Shown: in pieces, positions 24,886-33,194 of the stretch
How the letters are laid out: each line of letters begins with the position of its first letter
How positions within the stretch are numbered: position 1 is the first letter of the stretch
Origin: Mycobacterium sp. MBM
GTDB lineage: Bacteria > Actinomycetota > Actinomycetes > Mycobacteriales > Mycobacteriaceae
DNA length: 35,516 bases
Direction of reading: 5' to 3'
Assembly: GCA_021648845.1 (NCBI GenBank)
Contig: JAKJHY010000042.1
Location: 1-35,516 of the forward strand
The notes under the pieces: generated by a model
The model's database searches: none
The model's input: the letters and a program-made list of their open reading frames with translations, nothing else
What the model was told of the DNA's origin: nothing
Translations under genes and position numbers: made by a program

Positions 24886-26091
24886 TCAGGGACGACGCAG
24901 GATCAACGCGTCACCCTGCCCACCCGCTCCGCACAGCGCCGCGACGGCGTACCCGGAGCCCTTGCGCGCCAGCTCCAGCGCCGCATGCAGGGTGATGCGG
25001 GCACCGGAGGCGCCGATGGGGTGACCGATCGCGATGGCGCCGCCGTTGACGTTCAGCTTGGCCGCGGCCGCCGCCTCGTCCAACCCCAACTCGCGGGCCG
25101 AGGCCAGCGCCACCGCCGCGAACGCCTCGTTGATCTCGACGACGTCGAGTTGATCGACGGTGATGCCCTCCCGCGCGATGGCCTTCTTGATGGCGTTGGC
25201 GGGCTGGGACTGCAGTGTCGAGTCCGGTCCGGCCACCACACCGTGCGCACCGATCTCGACCAGCCAGTCCAGACCCAGCTCCTCGGCCTTGGCCTTGCTC
25301 ATCACCACCACCGCGGCCGCACCGTCGGAGATCTGCGAGGCCGAACCGGCCGTGATGGTGCCGTCCTTGCGGAACGCAGGCCGCAGCCCGCCCAGCGATT
25401 CGGCGGTGGTGTTGGCGCGCACACCCTCGTCCTCGGCGAACTCGATCGGATCCCCCTTGCGCTGCGGGATGGCCACCGGCACAACCTCGTCGGCGAACAC
25501 CCCGTCCTTCCACGCCGCGGCGGCCCGCTGGTGCGACTGCGCGGCCACCTCGTCCTGCTCGGCGCGGGTGAACTGGTCGACATCGTTGCGCTGTTCGGTG
25601 AGCGCACCCATCGGCTGATCGGTGAACACATCGTGCAGACCGTCGTAAGCCATGTGGTCGACCAGGGTGGTGTCGCCGTATTTGAATCCCTCGCGACTCT
25701 TGGGCAGCAGGTGCGGGGCCTGGCTCATCGATTCCTGACCACCCGCCACCACGACCTCGAACTCCCCCGCCCGGATCAGCTGATCCGCCAGGGCGATGGC
25801 ATCGATCCCGGACAGGCACATCTTGTTGATGGTCAGCGCGGGCACATCCCAGCCGATCCCGGCGGCCACCGCGGCCTGCCGGGCCGGCATCTGCCCGGCG
25901 CCGGCGGTGAGCACCTGACCCATGATCACGTAGTCCACGATGGAGGCATCCGCCTCGCCATTCGGGAAGGCCTTCGCCAGTGCACCCCTGATCGCGATGG
26001 CCCCCAGGTCGCTGCCCGAGAAGTCCTTGAGCGAGCCCATCAGCTTGCCGACGGGGGTACGGGCACCAGCCACGATCACCGAGGTCGTCAT
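24886..26091 (-). CDS. fadA4: Acetyl-CoA acetyltransferase (thiolase) FadA4
   Basis: A thiolase condensing two acetyl-CoA to acetoacetyl-CoA or splitting 3-ketoacyl-CoA. The 401-residue protein matches Rv1323: acyl-accepting Cys92 in INKMCLSGIDAIA, NEAFAAVALA, the GHPIGASG His and the CGAGGQGD Cys near the C-terminus, all in their normal places. The start ATG 26091 (MTTSVIVAGARTPVG) is decided by GGAGG six bases upstream; an ATG two codons earlier would overlap that site. It is divergent to the methylmalonyl-CoA epimerase gene, linking acyl-CoA breakdown with propionyl/methylmalonyl-CoA use, by position only. Confidence 0.96.
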   Translation of the reverse strand: MTTSVIVAGARTPVGKLMGSLKDFSGSDLGAIAIRGALAKAFPNGEADASIVDYVIMGQVLTAGAGQMPARQAAVAAGIGWDVPALTINKMCLSGIDAIALADQLIRAGEFEVVVAGGQESMSQAPHLLPKSREGFKYGDTTLVDHMAYDGLHDVFTDQPMGALTEQRNDVDQFTRAEQDEVAAQSHQRAAAAWKDGVFADEVVPVAIPQRKGDPIEFAEDEGVRANTTAESLGGLRPAFRKDGTITAGSASQISDGAAAVVVMSKAKAEELGLDWLVEIGAHGVVAGPDSTLQSQPANAIKKAIAREGITVDQLDVVEINEAFAAVALASARELGLDEAAAAAKLNVNGGAIAIGHPIGASGARITLHAALELARKGSGYAVAALCGAGGQGDALILRRP

Positions 26092-26144
26092 TTCCATCCT
26101 CCAAGAGTTCTGTAAAGGCCGCGAAGCCATACCGGCAAGGCCGT

Positions 26145-26162
26145 AGTGTGGCCTATCACACA
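26145..26162. promoter_or_regulatory. Palindromic/CRP-like site in fadA4-mce region
   Basis: GTGTG at 26146-26150 and CACAC at 26157-26161 form an inverted repeat with a 6-bp centre. Read as CRP site the sequence at 26145-26160 is AGTGT-N6-TCACA, one half being the perfect TCACA. It is centred about 46 bp before the expected mce transcription start. The protein that may bind is not known. Confidence 0.3.
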
Positions 26163-26186
26163 GGCATAAAAACCAGCATGTCAGGT

Positions 26187-26198
26187 TACTTTTAGTCT
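26187..26198 (+). promoter_or_regulatory. Leaderless-type -10 box before mce
   Basis: TACTTT at 26187-26192 fits TANNNT and is followed by 6 nt and then the ATG at 26199. No Shine-Dalgarno sequence is present. The local region is AT-rich, which supports a promoter. Confidence 0.55.
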
Positions 26199-26675
26199 AT
26201 GACCACCGAACACGTCGATGCCCGACCGGCCCTTGCCAGCGCGTTGGTGACCGCGATCGATCACGTGGGGATCGCCGTGCCCGATCTGGATGCGGCCATC
26301 AAGTGGTATCACGATCACCTCGGCATGATCGTGCTGCACGAGGAGGTCAACGAGGACCAGGGTGTACGCGAGGCCATGCTCTCGGTGCGCGGTTCGGCCA
26401 AGGACAGCGCACAGATCCAGCTGCTGGCGCCGCTGGACGACCCCTCGACGATCGCCAAGTTCATCAGCACCCGCGGGCCGGGCCTGCAGCAGCTGGCCTA
26501 CCGCACCAGCGATATCGACGCGCTGTCCGAGCGGTTGCGTGCCGACGGTGTGCGCCTGCTCTATGACGCGCCGCGCCGGGGCACCGCGGATTCGCGGATC
26601 AACTTCATCCACCCCAAGGACGCCGGCGGCGTGCTCATCGAACTCGTCGAGCCCAACGCCGACGCCGCCCACTAG
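26199..26675 (+). CDS. mce: Methylmalonyl-CoA epimerase (VOC superfamily)
   Basis: The enzyme interconverts R- and S-methylmalonyl-CoA in the propionate route. The 158 residues have the paired beta-alpha-beta-beta-beta VOC modules: IDHVGIAVPDLD with His22, QIQLLAPLDD with Gln74, FIHPKDAGGVLIELVEP with Glu148, which match three metal ligands of known epimerases. The fourth ligand, a His in the usual GxHHxAY motif, is replaced by Gln in GLQQLAYR (about 95-102). As I recall, M. tuberculosis Rv1322A also has Gln-Gln here. The ATG at 26199 has a -10 box 6 nt upstream. Its TAG stop shares the CTAG at 26672-26675 with the convergent gene. Confidence 0.9.
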   Translation: MTTEHVDARPALASALVTAIDHVGIAVPDLDAAIKWYHDHLGMIVLHEEVNEDQGVREAMLSVRGSAKDSAQIQLLAPLDDPSTIAKFISTRGPGLQQLAYRTSDIDALSERLRADGVRLLYDAPRRGTADSRINFIHPKDAGGVLIELVEPNADAAH

Positions 26676-26962
26676 GACCAGCGACGGGTCGGGCCGCGAT
26701 TGGCCCGGTTGTTCCAGCAGGACGTGTGCCAGTGCCTACGGTCCTCGATATCGCCGAACTCGACCGGCAGCACCACCACATGCGCGATACCCGGCCGGAT
26801 TTCGTGATCACACCCGGGGCACCGGTACACCTTGGTGGCCCGGGTCGAAGGCACCGCCTTGACCTCGTAGTCATAGCCATCCGGGCCGGGTTCGACGCGC
26901 CGTTGCGACAGCCACTGCGGTATGGGTCGGTCCACACGCCGACCCGGACGCTTGCGCCCCAC
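26672..26962 (-). CDS. Small Cys/His protein, probable zinc-binding (unknown function)
   Basis: A 96-residue basic protein found next to nucS in mycobacteria and sometimes labelled ATP/GTP-binding protein without visible basis. It has CPGCDHEI at about 48-55 and HWHTSCW at about 77-83, a Cys2-His/Cys arrangement suggesting one zinc-ribbon-like site, with basic ends (GRKRPGRRVDRP and RANRGPTRRWS). I see no Walker motif. The start is ATG 26962. Its stop codon overlaps that of mce head to head in CTAG, so there is no room for a terminator between the two. It is separated from nucS, upstream on the same strand, by only 16 bp. Confidence 0.8.
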   Translation of the reverse strand: MGRKRPGRRVDRPIPQWLSQRRVEPGPDGYDYEVKAVPSTRATKVYRCPGCDHEIRPGIAHVVVLPVEFGDIEDRRHWHTSCWNNRANRGPTRRWS

Positions 26963-26978
26963 TAGAAACCGCGCCTCA

Positions 26979-27653
26979 TCAGAACAGCCGGAACTCGTTG
27001 CTGTCCATCCCGCGCATCTTGTCGTAATCGAGTATCACGCAACGGATTCCACGGTCCGTGGCGAGGGTTCTGGCCTGTGGTTTGATCTGTTGGGCGGCGA
27101 AGACGCCGGTGACCGGCGCCAGCACGGTATCGCGGTTGAGCAGCTCGAGATAGCGGGTCAGCTGCTCGACCCCGTCGATCTCGCCGCGACGCTTGATCTC
27201 GACCGCGACCGAGGCGCCGGTCTCGTCCCGGCACATCAGGTCGACCGGCCCGATCGCCGTCATGTACTCCCGGCGCACCAGGGTGAATCCGGCGCCGAGC
27301 AACTCGACGTGCTCGGCGAGCAGCTCCTGAAGGTGGGCTTCCACACCGTCCTTCACCAGGCCCGGATCCACCCCGAGCTCGTGACTGGAATCGTGCTCGA
27401 CATCCTCCACGGTGATGCGCAGCTGCTCACCGGCCTTGTTCTCCACCACCCAGACCGGCGCTGTCCCCTCGACCAGCTCCTCGGTGGTCCAACACGGTGG
27501 GGTCATCCAGTTCAGCGGCTTATAGGCGCGGTCATCGGCATGAACGCTCACCGAGCCGTCGGCCTTGAACAACAGCAGCCGGCGCGCGGACGGAAGGTGT
27601 GCCGTGAGCCGGCCGACGTAGTCGACGGTGCACTGGGCGATGACGAGACGCAC
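26979..27653 (-). CDS. nucS: NucS/EndoMS mismatch-specific endonuclease
   Basis: NucS is the key enzyme of the MutS/MutL-independent mismatch repair of mycobacteria; it cuts both strands at mismatches. The 224 residues match Rv1321. The N-terminal DNA-binding domain (MRLVIAQCTVDYVGRL, about 1-105) is followed by the RecB-like nuclease core with Asp138 (GPVDL), Glu152 and Lys154 (VEIKRRG). The C-terminus ends in EFRLF, a candidate sliding-clamp tail. The GTG at 27653 has a -10 box 6 nt upstream and no ribosome site, so it is probably leaderless. It is divergent to the cyclase gene. Confidence 0.96.
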   Translation of the reverse strand: MRLVIAQCTVDYVGRLTAHLPSARRLLLFKADGSVSVHADDRAYKPLNWMTPPCWTTEELVEGTAPVWVVENKAGEQLRITVEDVEHDSSHELGVDPGLVKDGVEAHLQELLAEHVELLGAGFTLVRREYMTAIGPVDLMCRDETGASVAVEIKRRGEIDGVEQLTRYLELLNRDTVLAPVTGVFAAQQIKPQARTLATDRGIRCVILDYDKMRGMDSNEFRLF

Positions 27654-27665
27654 ACAACAACCATA
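27654..27665 (-). promoter_or_regulatory. Leaderless-type -10 box before nucS
   Basis: On the minus strand TATGGT (27665 to 27660) is followed by 6 nt and then the GTG at 27653. In the other direction TAGGCT at 27685-27690 may serve the cyclase gene, giving a leader of about three bases. Both fit TANNNT and together make a compact 46-bp divergent promoter region. Confidence 0.5.
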
Positions 27666-27699
27666 GATTGCGCCGTGGGTTCACTAGGCTGACGCCACG

Positions 27700-29304
27700 A
27701 TGACGGACAAGAAGAACGCGGCCCAACGCCTCGGCCGGATCCTCGAGCGGATGACGAGGCAGACCGGTCGGGTCACCGGCACACCCGAGTACGGCTCGTG
27801 GATTCTCGGACGCGTCTCGGAAAGCCAGCAACGCCGCCGTGTCCGCATCCAGCTCATCCTCACCACTGTCGTGCTGGGTGCGAACCTGATCGGGGTCTTG
27901 GTGGCCTGCCTGGTGGTCACGGTCACCTTTCCGGCGCCCAGTGTGTTCGACGCCCGCGTCTTGTGGATCACCTTCGCGGTGGCACCGGCCTATATCGTGC
28001 TGGCGTTCGTGGTGGGCGTCATCTGGGCGACCAACCGGGTCATCAACAATGTCCGCTGGGCCATCGAGGAGCGTGAGCCGACACCCGAGGACCAGCGCAA
28101 CACCTTCTTCGCCCCGTGGCGCCTGAGCCGCGTGCTCTTGGCGCTCTGGGGTGGGGGCACCTTGGTGTTGACCCTGCTCTACGGGCTGCAGGACACCAAT
28201 TACATCCCAAAGGTCCTGCTCGGCATCAGCTTTCCCGGCATCGTCGTCTCGGCCAGCTGCTACCTGTTCACCGAGTTCGCGCTGCGTCCGGTGGCCGCAC
28301 AAGCCCTGGAGGTCGGCCCGCCCCCGCGCCGTTTCGCACCTGGCATCATGGGCCGGACCCTCACGGTGTGGGCACTGGGTTCCGGTGTGCCGGTGCTGGG
28401 CATCCTGCTGGCAGCCATCATCACGCTCTCGGTGCAGATCGTCTCGCCCACGCAATTCGCGGTGGCGGTGATGATCCTGGCGCTCTTCGCACTCGTCTTC
28501 GGTTTCGTCTTGATGTGGATCCTGGCCTGGCTGACCGCCACACCGGTGCGGGTGGTGCGTTCGGCGCTCAATCGCGTCGAACGCGGCGACCTGGAAACCA
28601 ATCTGGTGGTGTTCGACGGCACCGAATTGGGGCAGCTGCAAAGGGGTTTCAACTCGATGGTCGCCGGTTTGCGAGAGCGCGAGCGGGTCCGTGATCTGTT
28701 CGGCCGCCACGTCGGCCGCGAGGTTGCGCTGTTGGCCGAGAAGGAGCAGCCCGAGCTGGGCGGCGAGGAACGGCATGCGGCGGTCATCTTCATCGACGTC
28801 ATCGGGTCCACGGCGCTGGTCACCAGCAGACCGGCTGTCGAGGTCGTCGAACTGCTGAACCGATTCTTCGCCGTCATCGTCGACGAGGTGGACAAGCACC
28901 ACGGTTTCGTCAACAAGTTCGAGGGTGACGCGGTGCTCGCGGTGTTCGGCGCACCGGTGTCGCTGGACAACCCCGACGAGGACGCCCTGTCGGCGGCGCG
29001 GGCGATGGCGGCGCGGCTGCGCGCCGAGGTTCCCGAACTCGACGCCGGTATCGGGGTCGCCGCCGGGCAGGTGGTGGCGGGAAACGTCGGCGCCAAGGAG
29101 CGTTTCGAGTACACCGTGATCGGTGAACCGGTCAACGAGGCCGCCCGATTGTGCGAGCACGCGAAGTCGGTACCCGGGCACCTGGTGGCCTCGTCGGACG
29201 CCCTGGCCAACGCCGGCGAAACCGAAAGCGCGCATTGGAACTTGGGCGAGCAGGTGCGCCTGCGCGGGCTCGACGAGCCGACGCGGCTGGCGCTACCGGT
29301 CTGA
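27700..29304 (+). CDS. Membrane adenylate cyclase, 6TM-HAMP-class III catalytic domain
   Basis: One gene here occupies the place of the M. tuberculosis trio Rv1318c-Rv1320c. The 534-residue protein has six hydrophobic segments (about 52-76, 88-112, 143-163, 170-192, 222-246, 255-279), a HAMP domain (about 280-332, TPVRVVRSALNRVERGDLETNL) and a class III cyclase domain (about 355-534). Catalytic residues are visible: metal-binding Asp366 and Asp410, Lys406 (NKFEGD) for the purine, and Asn479 and Arg483 for the transition state. The second purine-specifying position, usually Asp, is Glu476 (YTVIGEPVNEAARL). It should make cAMP at the membrane under control of HAMP. The last 12 bp overlap the convergent glutaminase gene. 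Confidence 0.93.
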   Translation: MTDKKNAAQRLGRILERMTRQTGRVTGTPEYGSWILGRVSESQQRRRVRIQLILTTVVLGANLIGVLVACLVVTVTFPAPSVFDARVLWITFAVAPAYIVLAFVVGVIWATNRVINNVRWAIEEREPTPEDQRNTFFAPWRLSRVLLALWGGGTLVLTLLYGLQDTNYIPKVLLGISFPGIVVSASCYLFTEFALRPVAAQALEVGPPPRRFAPGIMGRTLTVWALGSGVPVLGILLAAIITLSVQIVSPTQFAVAVMILALFALVFGFVLMWILAWLTATPVRVVRSALNRVERGDLETNLVVFDGTELGQLQRGFNSMVAGLRERERVRDLFGRHVGREVALLAEKEQPELGGEERHAAVIFIDVIGSTALVTSRPAVEVVELLNRFFAVIVDEVDKHHGFVNKFEGDAVLAVFGAPVSLDNPDEDALSAARAMAARLRAEVPELDAGIGVAAGQVVAGNVGAKERFEYTVIGEPVNEAARLCEHAKSVPGHLVASSDALANAGETESAHWNLGEQVRLRGLDEPTRLALPV

Positions 29305-30585
29305 GTGCATTCCGTCGAGGAAGGCGGTGGCCGCCTGCACCGCATCCTGCACGGTGCGGTAACGGATGTTCTCGAACTCCGAGCCCTCGTCGATCACCAG
29401 CCGGTCCGGGTCGACGATGAAGCCCGCCTTTCCCCGCTCACGCAGGTCGGTGCTCATCCCGGACAACAGCGCGCGGGCCGCGTCGTCGACCTCGTCGGCC
29501 CGCGAAACGTCAAGAATCCCGACGGTGAAGTCGGCGCAGCCGCGGTCGACGGTGCGCATTACCTGTTCGGCACCGCAGAACAACAGATCGCCGTGGGCCT
29601 CGTAGACACGGATGTCCGCCCGCGGTTCGTAGATCGCCCGCAGGGTGGCCCTGGCATCGCGGGAGACCGTGAGGAAGTGCAGACCGAGCTCTTCGGACAG
29701 CCTGCGGCACAACAGTACCGACCTGATGCTGTGCCCTTTGTCGTCCAGTAGCGGTGAGTAGGTGCCGATGCCGAGTTGACCGGGCAGCACCGCCAGGATG
29801 CCGCCGCCCACCCCGCTCTTGGCGGGCATGCCGACCGCGCTGACCCAGTCCCCCGCGGCGTCGTACATGCCGCAGGTCACCATGACCGACAGTGTCCGGC
29901 GCACGACCGCGGCATCGGTGACGCGGCGGCCCGTCAGCGGATTCATCCCGCTGCGTGCCAGGGTGGCCGCCATCCGGGCCAGATCGGTTGCGGTGACCTT
30001 GAGCGAACACTGCCGGAAGTAGACGTCGAGCACGTCGTCGGGATCATCGTCGAGCACCCCGAAACTGGCCAGCATGTAGGCGATGGCGCGGTTGCGGTCG
30101 CCGGTCGCCTTCTCCGATGCGTACACCTGCGCGTCGACCTCGAGCTGGCGGCCCGCGAACGCGGAGTAGTAGTCGCGGATGAGGGCAAAGCGCTGGTCCG
30201 GCGAGGAACCCGGAACCAGCGACACCGCCGCGATGGCGCCCGCGTTGATCATCGGATTCTTCGGTCGTTTGGTGACCCGGTCCACGCTGATCTCGTTGAA
30301 TGCCTCGCCCGAGGGTTCCACCCCGATCTTCGCATCCACTGCAGCGGGACCGCACCTGTCCAGCGCCAGCGCATAGGTGAACGGTTTCGATATCGACTGG
30401 ATGGTGAATTCTGCTGCGGCATCGCCCGATTCGTAGATGAAGCCGTCCGCAGAGGACAGCGTCACACCGAACCGGTGGGGATCCACCCGGGCCAACTCGG
30501 GGATATAGTCGGCCAGCTCACCCGCATCGACCCCGCTGAACTCGGCGCGAATCTGGTCGAGGTAGCGCTGGACCTGACGGGACAC
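29293..30585 (-). CDS. glsA: Glutaminase GlsA with C-terminal STAS domain
   Basis: The enzyme hydrolyses glutamine to glutamate and ammonia by a beta-lactamase-like Ser-x-x-Lys mechanism. The first 305 residues are a complete glutaminase: Ser64-x-x-Lys67 (QSISKPF), NPMINAGAI, RDYYSAFAGR, a long middle domain, and SGVGGGILAVLPGQLGIGTYSPLLD. Residues from about 330 to 430 form a STAS-like domain (YEAHGDLLFCGAEQVMRTVDR, VGILDVSRADEVDDAARALL), a fusion known in some actinobacterial glutaminases. It starts at GTG 30585, 15 bases after the exported-protein gene, so these two are likely co-transcribed. It is absent from this spot in M. tuberculosis. Confidence 0.93.
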   Translation of the reverse strand: MSRQVQRYLDQIRAEFSGVDAGELADYIPELARVDPHRFGVTLSSADGFIYESGDAAAEFTIQSISKPFTYALALDRCGPAAVDAKIGVEPSGEAFNEISVDRVTKRPKNPMINAGAIAAVSLVPGSSPDQRFALIRDYYSAFAGRQLEVDAQVYASEKATGDRNRAIAYMLASFGVLDDDPDDVLDVYFRQCSLKVTATDLARMAATLARSGMNPLTGRRVTDAAVVRRTLSVMVTCGMYDAAGDWVSAVGMPAKSGVGGGILAVLPGQLGIGTYSPLLDDKGHSIRSVLLCRRLSEELGLHFLTVSRDARATLRAIYEPRADIRVYEAHGDLLFCGAEQVMRTVDRGCADFTVGILDVSRADEVDDAARALLSGMSTDLRERGKAGFIVDPDRLVIDEGSEFENIRYRTVQDAVQAATAFLDGMHSDR

Positions 30586-30600
30586 GCCTGCAGAGTAGCG

Positions 30601-32493
30601 TTACTGCTGCGGGTACGGGGCGAACCGGTTGTCGAATCCCGCTTTGCGGGATGCGATCTGGGCCGCTCGCTGGGTCTCGGTGACGTATTGGGTGCCCGCC
30701 GGAAGGACGGAGGCGAGTTCGCTCAGCGACACCACACGGGCGCTCACCGTCGGCAGTTGCGCGATATCGGGGTCGATGTCCTGGAAGCGGATCGAGAGGG
30801 TGCCCTGATTGAGGCCGCCGGTCGACACCCAGTTCGCCACGCCGGGGTCACTCGGCGAGACGACGAGGGTATAGGTGGTGTTACCGGCGTCGTCGGCCAC
30901 CGCCTGGACATTGTTCAGGCTGGTCTGCTCGTTCCAGTAGTCCTTGGTGATGGTCCAGTCGTCGGTGACGGGGACGACGAAATACCCGGCGCCGGCGCGG
31001 TCGATGGTGATGACCAGCGCCTCGTCGTCGGCGAGTTGGAAGTACCCGGCGCTCTGCAATTGGGTGGCGAGGAATTCCGCGTTGCGGGCCGGGTTCTTCA
31101 GCACATTGGGTTCGATGCGTTCGCCGGTGGTCGGATCGGTGGTCGCGACGGCCATGTATGTCGCCTCACGCTGGACACCGAGGGCCATGATGACCGCGGT
31201 CACCGCGCCGCGGAGCACCGGCGGCACGAACGGCAGCGGCGGCACCAGCGAGACCAACGTGGTCAGCAGCTTGCTGCGCACCACGGCAGGCCCGATACCT
31301 GGGATGGCGAAACCACCGAGCTGGCTGAACAGGCTGTTTGGTGGCCCGCCGGTCCGGGTGATCTCCAGGCTCATCGGCTGTTGATTGGCCCAGTCGGACA
31401 AGGTGTTCCGCGTCGCGACGATGGTGGTGTCCGCGGTCAGCTGGAGATGGTTGGGCCGACCGTTGGCCGGTGTCCTGTCCAAGGTGATGGTGAACGTGCC
31501 GTCGTCGCCGATGACCAGTTGATCCTTGGTGAGCACCGCGGCGGTGTTGCCGGTCAGGCCGGTCAGCACGCTGAAGCTGGTGTCGGCGGGCAGGTTGTCC
31601 AGATCGGCGAACCTACCGGTGATCACATAGGACGACGCGCCGTTGACCCCCATGAAGCGGTAGATGGTGTCGGGGTTGTCGTACAGGATCCGGGAGGCCG
31701 CCACGTCCTTGCCGGCCTGGCCGGACCAGGCGTGCGGCGGCGCGACCTGCATGACGACGGTGGGCTTGTTGGAGTTCAGCAGCTGCTGCTGGAACGCCGA
31801 GGCCATCGCGTAGGCGTCGACCGCGGCGTTCAGTCGGTCGATGTTCTCCTGATCGGGTCCGTCCACCCGGTCGAACTCCCGTTCGGCGGCCCAGGTGAAC
31901 CCGGAGCGCAGCACCAGCTTCATCAATTTCACCGGCAACGAATTCGCGACGCGATTTGCCAGCTTTTCGGCCCGTAGCTGGTCTGGGGTGCCGAGCGGGC
32001 TCACCGGTGCCACCGCGGCCGCGCTGGTGGTCTGTTCGTCGGCGACCGACGTCAGCGCGGTCACCACATCGTGTCCGACCTCCCGGCGGGCGGCCGCGAG
32101 CACGGCCAGCGCCGCCGGGCTCTCGTCCGGGGTCTGCGGGATGTCCGAGGATCGGACATCGTCGGCGAGGGTCGTGGGCCCCGCGGTGAGCTCGGTGTGG
32201 GATTGGGCCGAGGCCCGGACCGCCGGCGCGGTGTCCTCGCCGCGCTGGGCACGCCGGGGAGCGCCCGATGTGCGCACCGTCAACGATGTACGCACACTCG
32301 CCTTCCGCGGCGACGAGGAGGTGCGGGCACCGTGCTTGGGCGCACTCGTGCGTGCGGCGTCCGACCTGCTCGACGTGGTCGAACCCGAATTCCCGGCGTC
32401 TGCCGACGCGGCTCCGGAGGCGATTGTGGCGCCGACACCGAGCGCCACCGCCAGCGCGCCGACCCGTCCTATGAAGACCGCACCACCGGGCAT
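30601..32493 (-). CDS. Large exported protein of unknown function, possible DUF1214-like region
   Basis: A 630-residue protein with a signal peptide (FIGRVGALAVALGVGATIA, cleavage after about residue 31), then about 100 residues of Ser/Thr/Arg/Pro-rich low-complexity sequence, then a folded region. Parts such as NPDTIYRFMGVNGASSYVITGRF, GYFQLADDEALVITID and YFVVPVTDDWTITKDYWNEQTSLNN recall DUF1214-type proteins of mycobacteria, but I cannot confirm the domain. A hydrophobic stretch at about 425-455 (LVSLVPPLPFVPPVLRGA) may bind membrane. The start ATG 32493 is supported by GGAGGT at ideal distance; the frame further upstream overlaps dedA. It lies between dedA and glsA on the same strand. Confidence 0.85.
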   Translation of the reverse strand: MPGGAVFIGRVGALAVALGVGATIASGAASADAGNSGSTTSSRSDAARTSAPKHGARTSSSPRKASVRTSLTVRTSGAPRRAQRGEDTAPAVRASAQSHTELTAGPTTLADDVRSSDIPQTPDESPAALAVLAAARREVGHDVVTALTSVADEQTTSAAAVAPVSPLGTPDQLRAEKLANRVANSLPVKLMKLVLRSGFTWAAEREFDRVDGPDQENIDRLNAAVDAYAMASAFQQQLLNSNKPTVVMQVAPPHAWSGQAGKDVAASRILYDNPDTIYRFMGVNGASSYVITGRFADLDNLPADTSFSVLTGLTGNTAAVLTKDQLVIGDDGTFTITLDRTPANGRPNHLQLTADTTIVATRNTLSDWANQQPMSLEITRTGGPPNSLFSQLGGFAIPGIGPAVVRSKLLTTLVSLVPPLPFVPPVLRGAVTAVIMALGVQREATYMAVATTDPTTGERIEPNVLKNPARNAEFLATQLQSAGYFQLADDEALVITIDRAGAGYFVVPVTDDWTITKDYWNEQTSLNNVQAVADDAGNTTYTLVVSPSDPGVANWVSTGGLNQGTLSIRFQDIDPDIAQLPTVSARVVSLSELASVLPAGTQYVTETQRAAQIASRKAGFDNRFAPYPQQ

Positions 32494-32528
32494 CGCTGCA
32501 CCTCCACGACGGTTATAGCAGCACCGGA

Positions 32529-33194
32529 CTACTTCGCGGGTGAGAAATCCGCAGCACGCCTCGAACCGGCGCGCCGTTTCAGCCGCGTCCGGATGGACCA
32601 GCCCAGCCCGACGATCACCACCGTCACGACCAGGTATTGCAGCGCGGACGCATACGGTTCGATCCGGTGCCAGTTCGCACCCAGCAGATATCCGGCCAGC
32701 ACGAAGACCGAGTTCCAGATCAGGCTGCCGAGCAGCGTCAGCGCGGTGAACACCGCGAAGTTCATTCGTTGGATGCCCGCGGGGATGGAGATGAGGCTGC
32801 GAAAGAGCGGCAGCATGCGTCCGAAGAAGACCGCTTTGTGTCCGTGCTTGGCGAACCAGTCCCTGGTCTTGTCGACATCTTCGCCATCCATCAGCGGCAT
32901 TCGGGACACGATGTGGCGGATCCGGTCGTGTCCCAGCCAGGCGCCCAGCGCATACAGCATCCAGGCGCCCAACACCGAGCCTGCGGTGGTCCAGACGATG
33001 GCACCGATCAGTGACAGCTCGCCGAGGCGGGCGGCGAAACCCGCCATCGGCAGGATCACTTCGCTGGGAATCGGCGGGAAGAGGTTTTCGACGAAGATGG
33101 CCAGACCTGCGCCCAGGCCGCCGAGGCGCTCCATCAGATCGACCGCCCATCCCGCCGCACCGTCCAGGTGGATGGCCTCGTCGGCAGAGGTCAT
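32529..33194 (-). CDS. DedA/SNARE-associated (VTT) family membrane protein
   Basis: DedA proteins are membrane proteins linked to lipid-carrier or phospholipid flipping and membrane homeostasis. The 221-residue protein has the family signatures FVENLFPPIPSEVILPMAGF at about 34-53, the re-entrant hairpin region, and GRMLPLFRSLISIPAGIQRM at about 123-142 with its conserved Arg pair, plus four to five membrane segments and a basic C-terminal tail. The ATG at 33194 follows AAGGAG by ten bases; the frame extends upstream to 33356 without family similarity. It is the first gene of the group dedA-exported protein-glsA. It is missing between alkA and the cyclases in M. tuberculosis. Confidence 0.93.
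   Translation of the reverse strand: MTSADEAIHLDGAAGWAVDLMERLGGLGAGLAIFVENLFPPIPSEVILPMAGFAARLGELSLIGAIVWTTAGSVLGAWMLYALGAWLGHDRIRHIVSRMPLMDGEDVDKTRDWFAKHGHKAVFFGRMLPLFRSLISIPAGIQRMNFAVFTALTLLGSLIWNSVFVLAGYLLGANWHRIEPYASALQYLVVTVVIVGLGWSIRTRLKRRAGSRRAADFSPAK

Noticed and set aside
27532..29235. Long minus-strand open frame opposite the cyclase gene
   Set aside because: His/Asp/Arg-rich shadow without motifs; the plus strand codes for a clear cyclase.
29776..31977. 733-codon plus-strand open frame opposite glsA and the exported protein gene
   Set aside because: Composition (Gly, Arg, Val, Asp, His) is that of an antisense frame, and it crosses two recognisable minus-strand genes.
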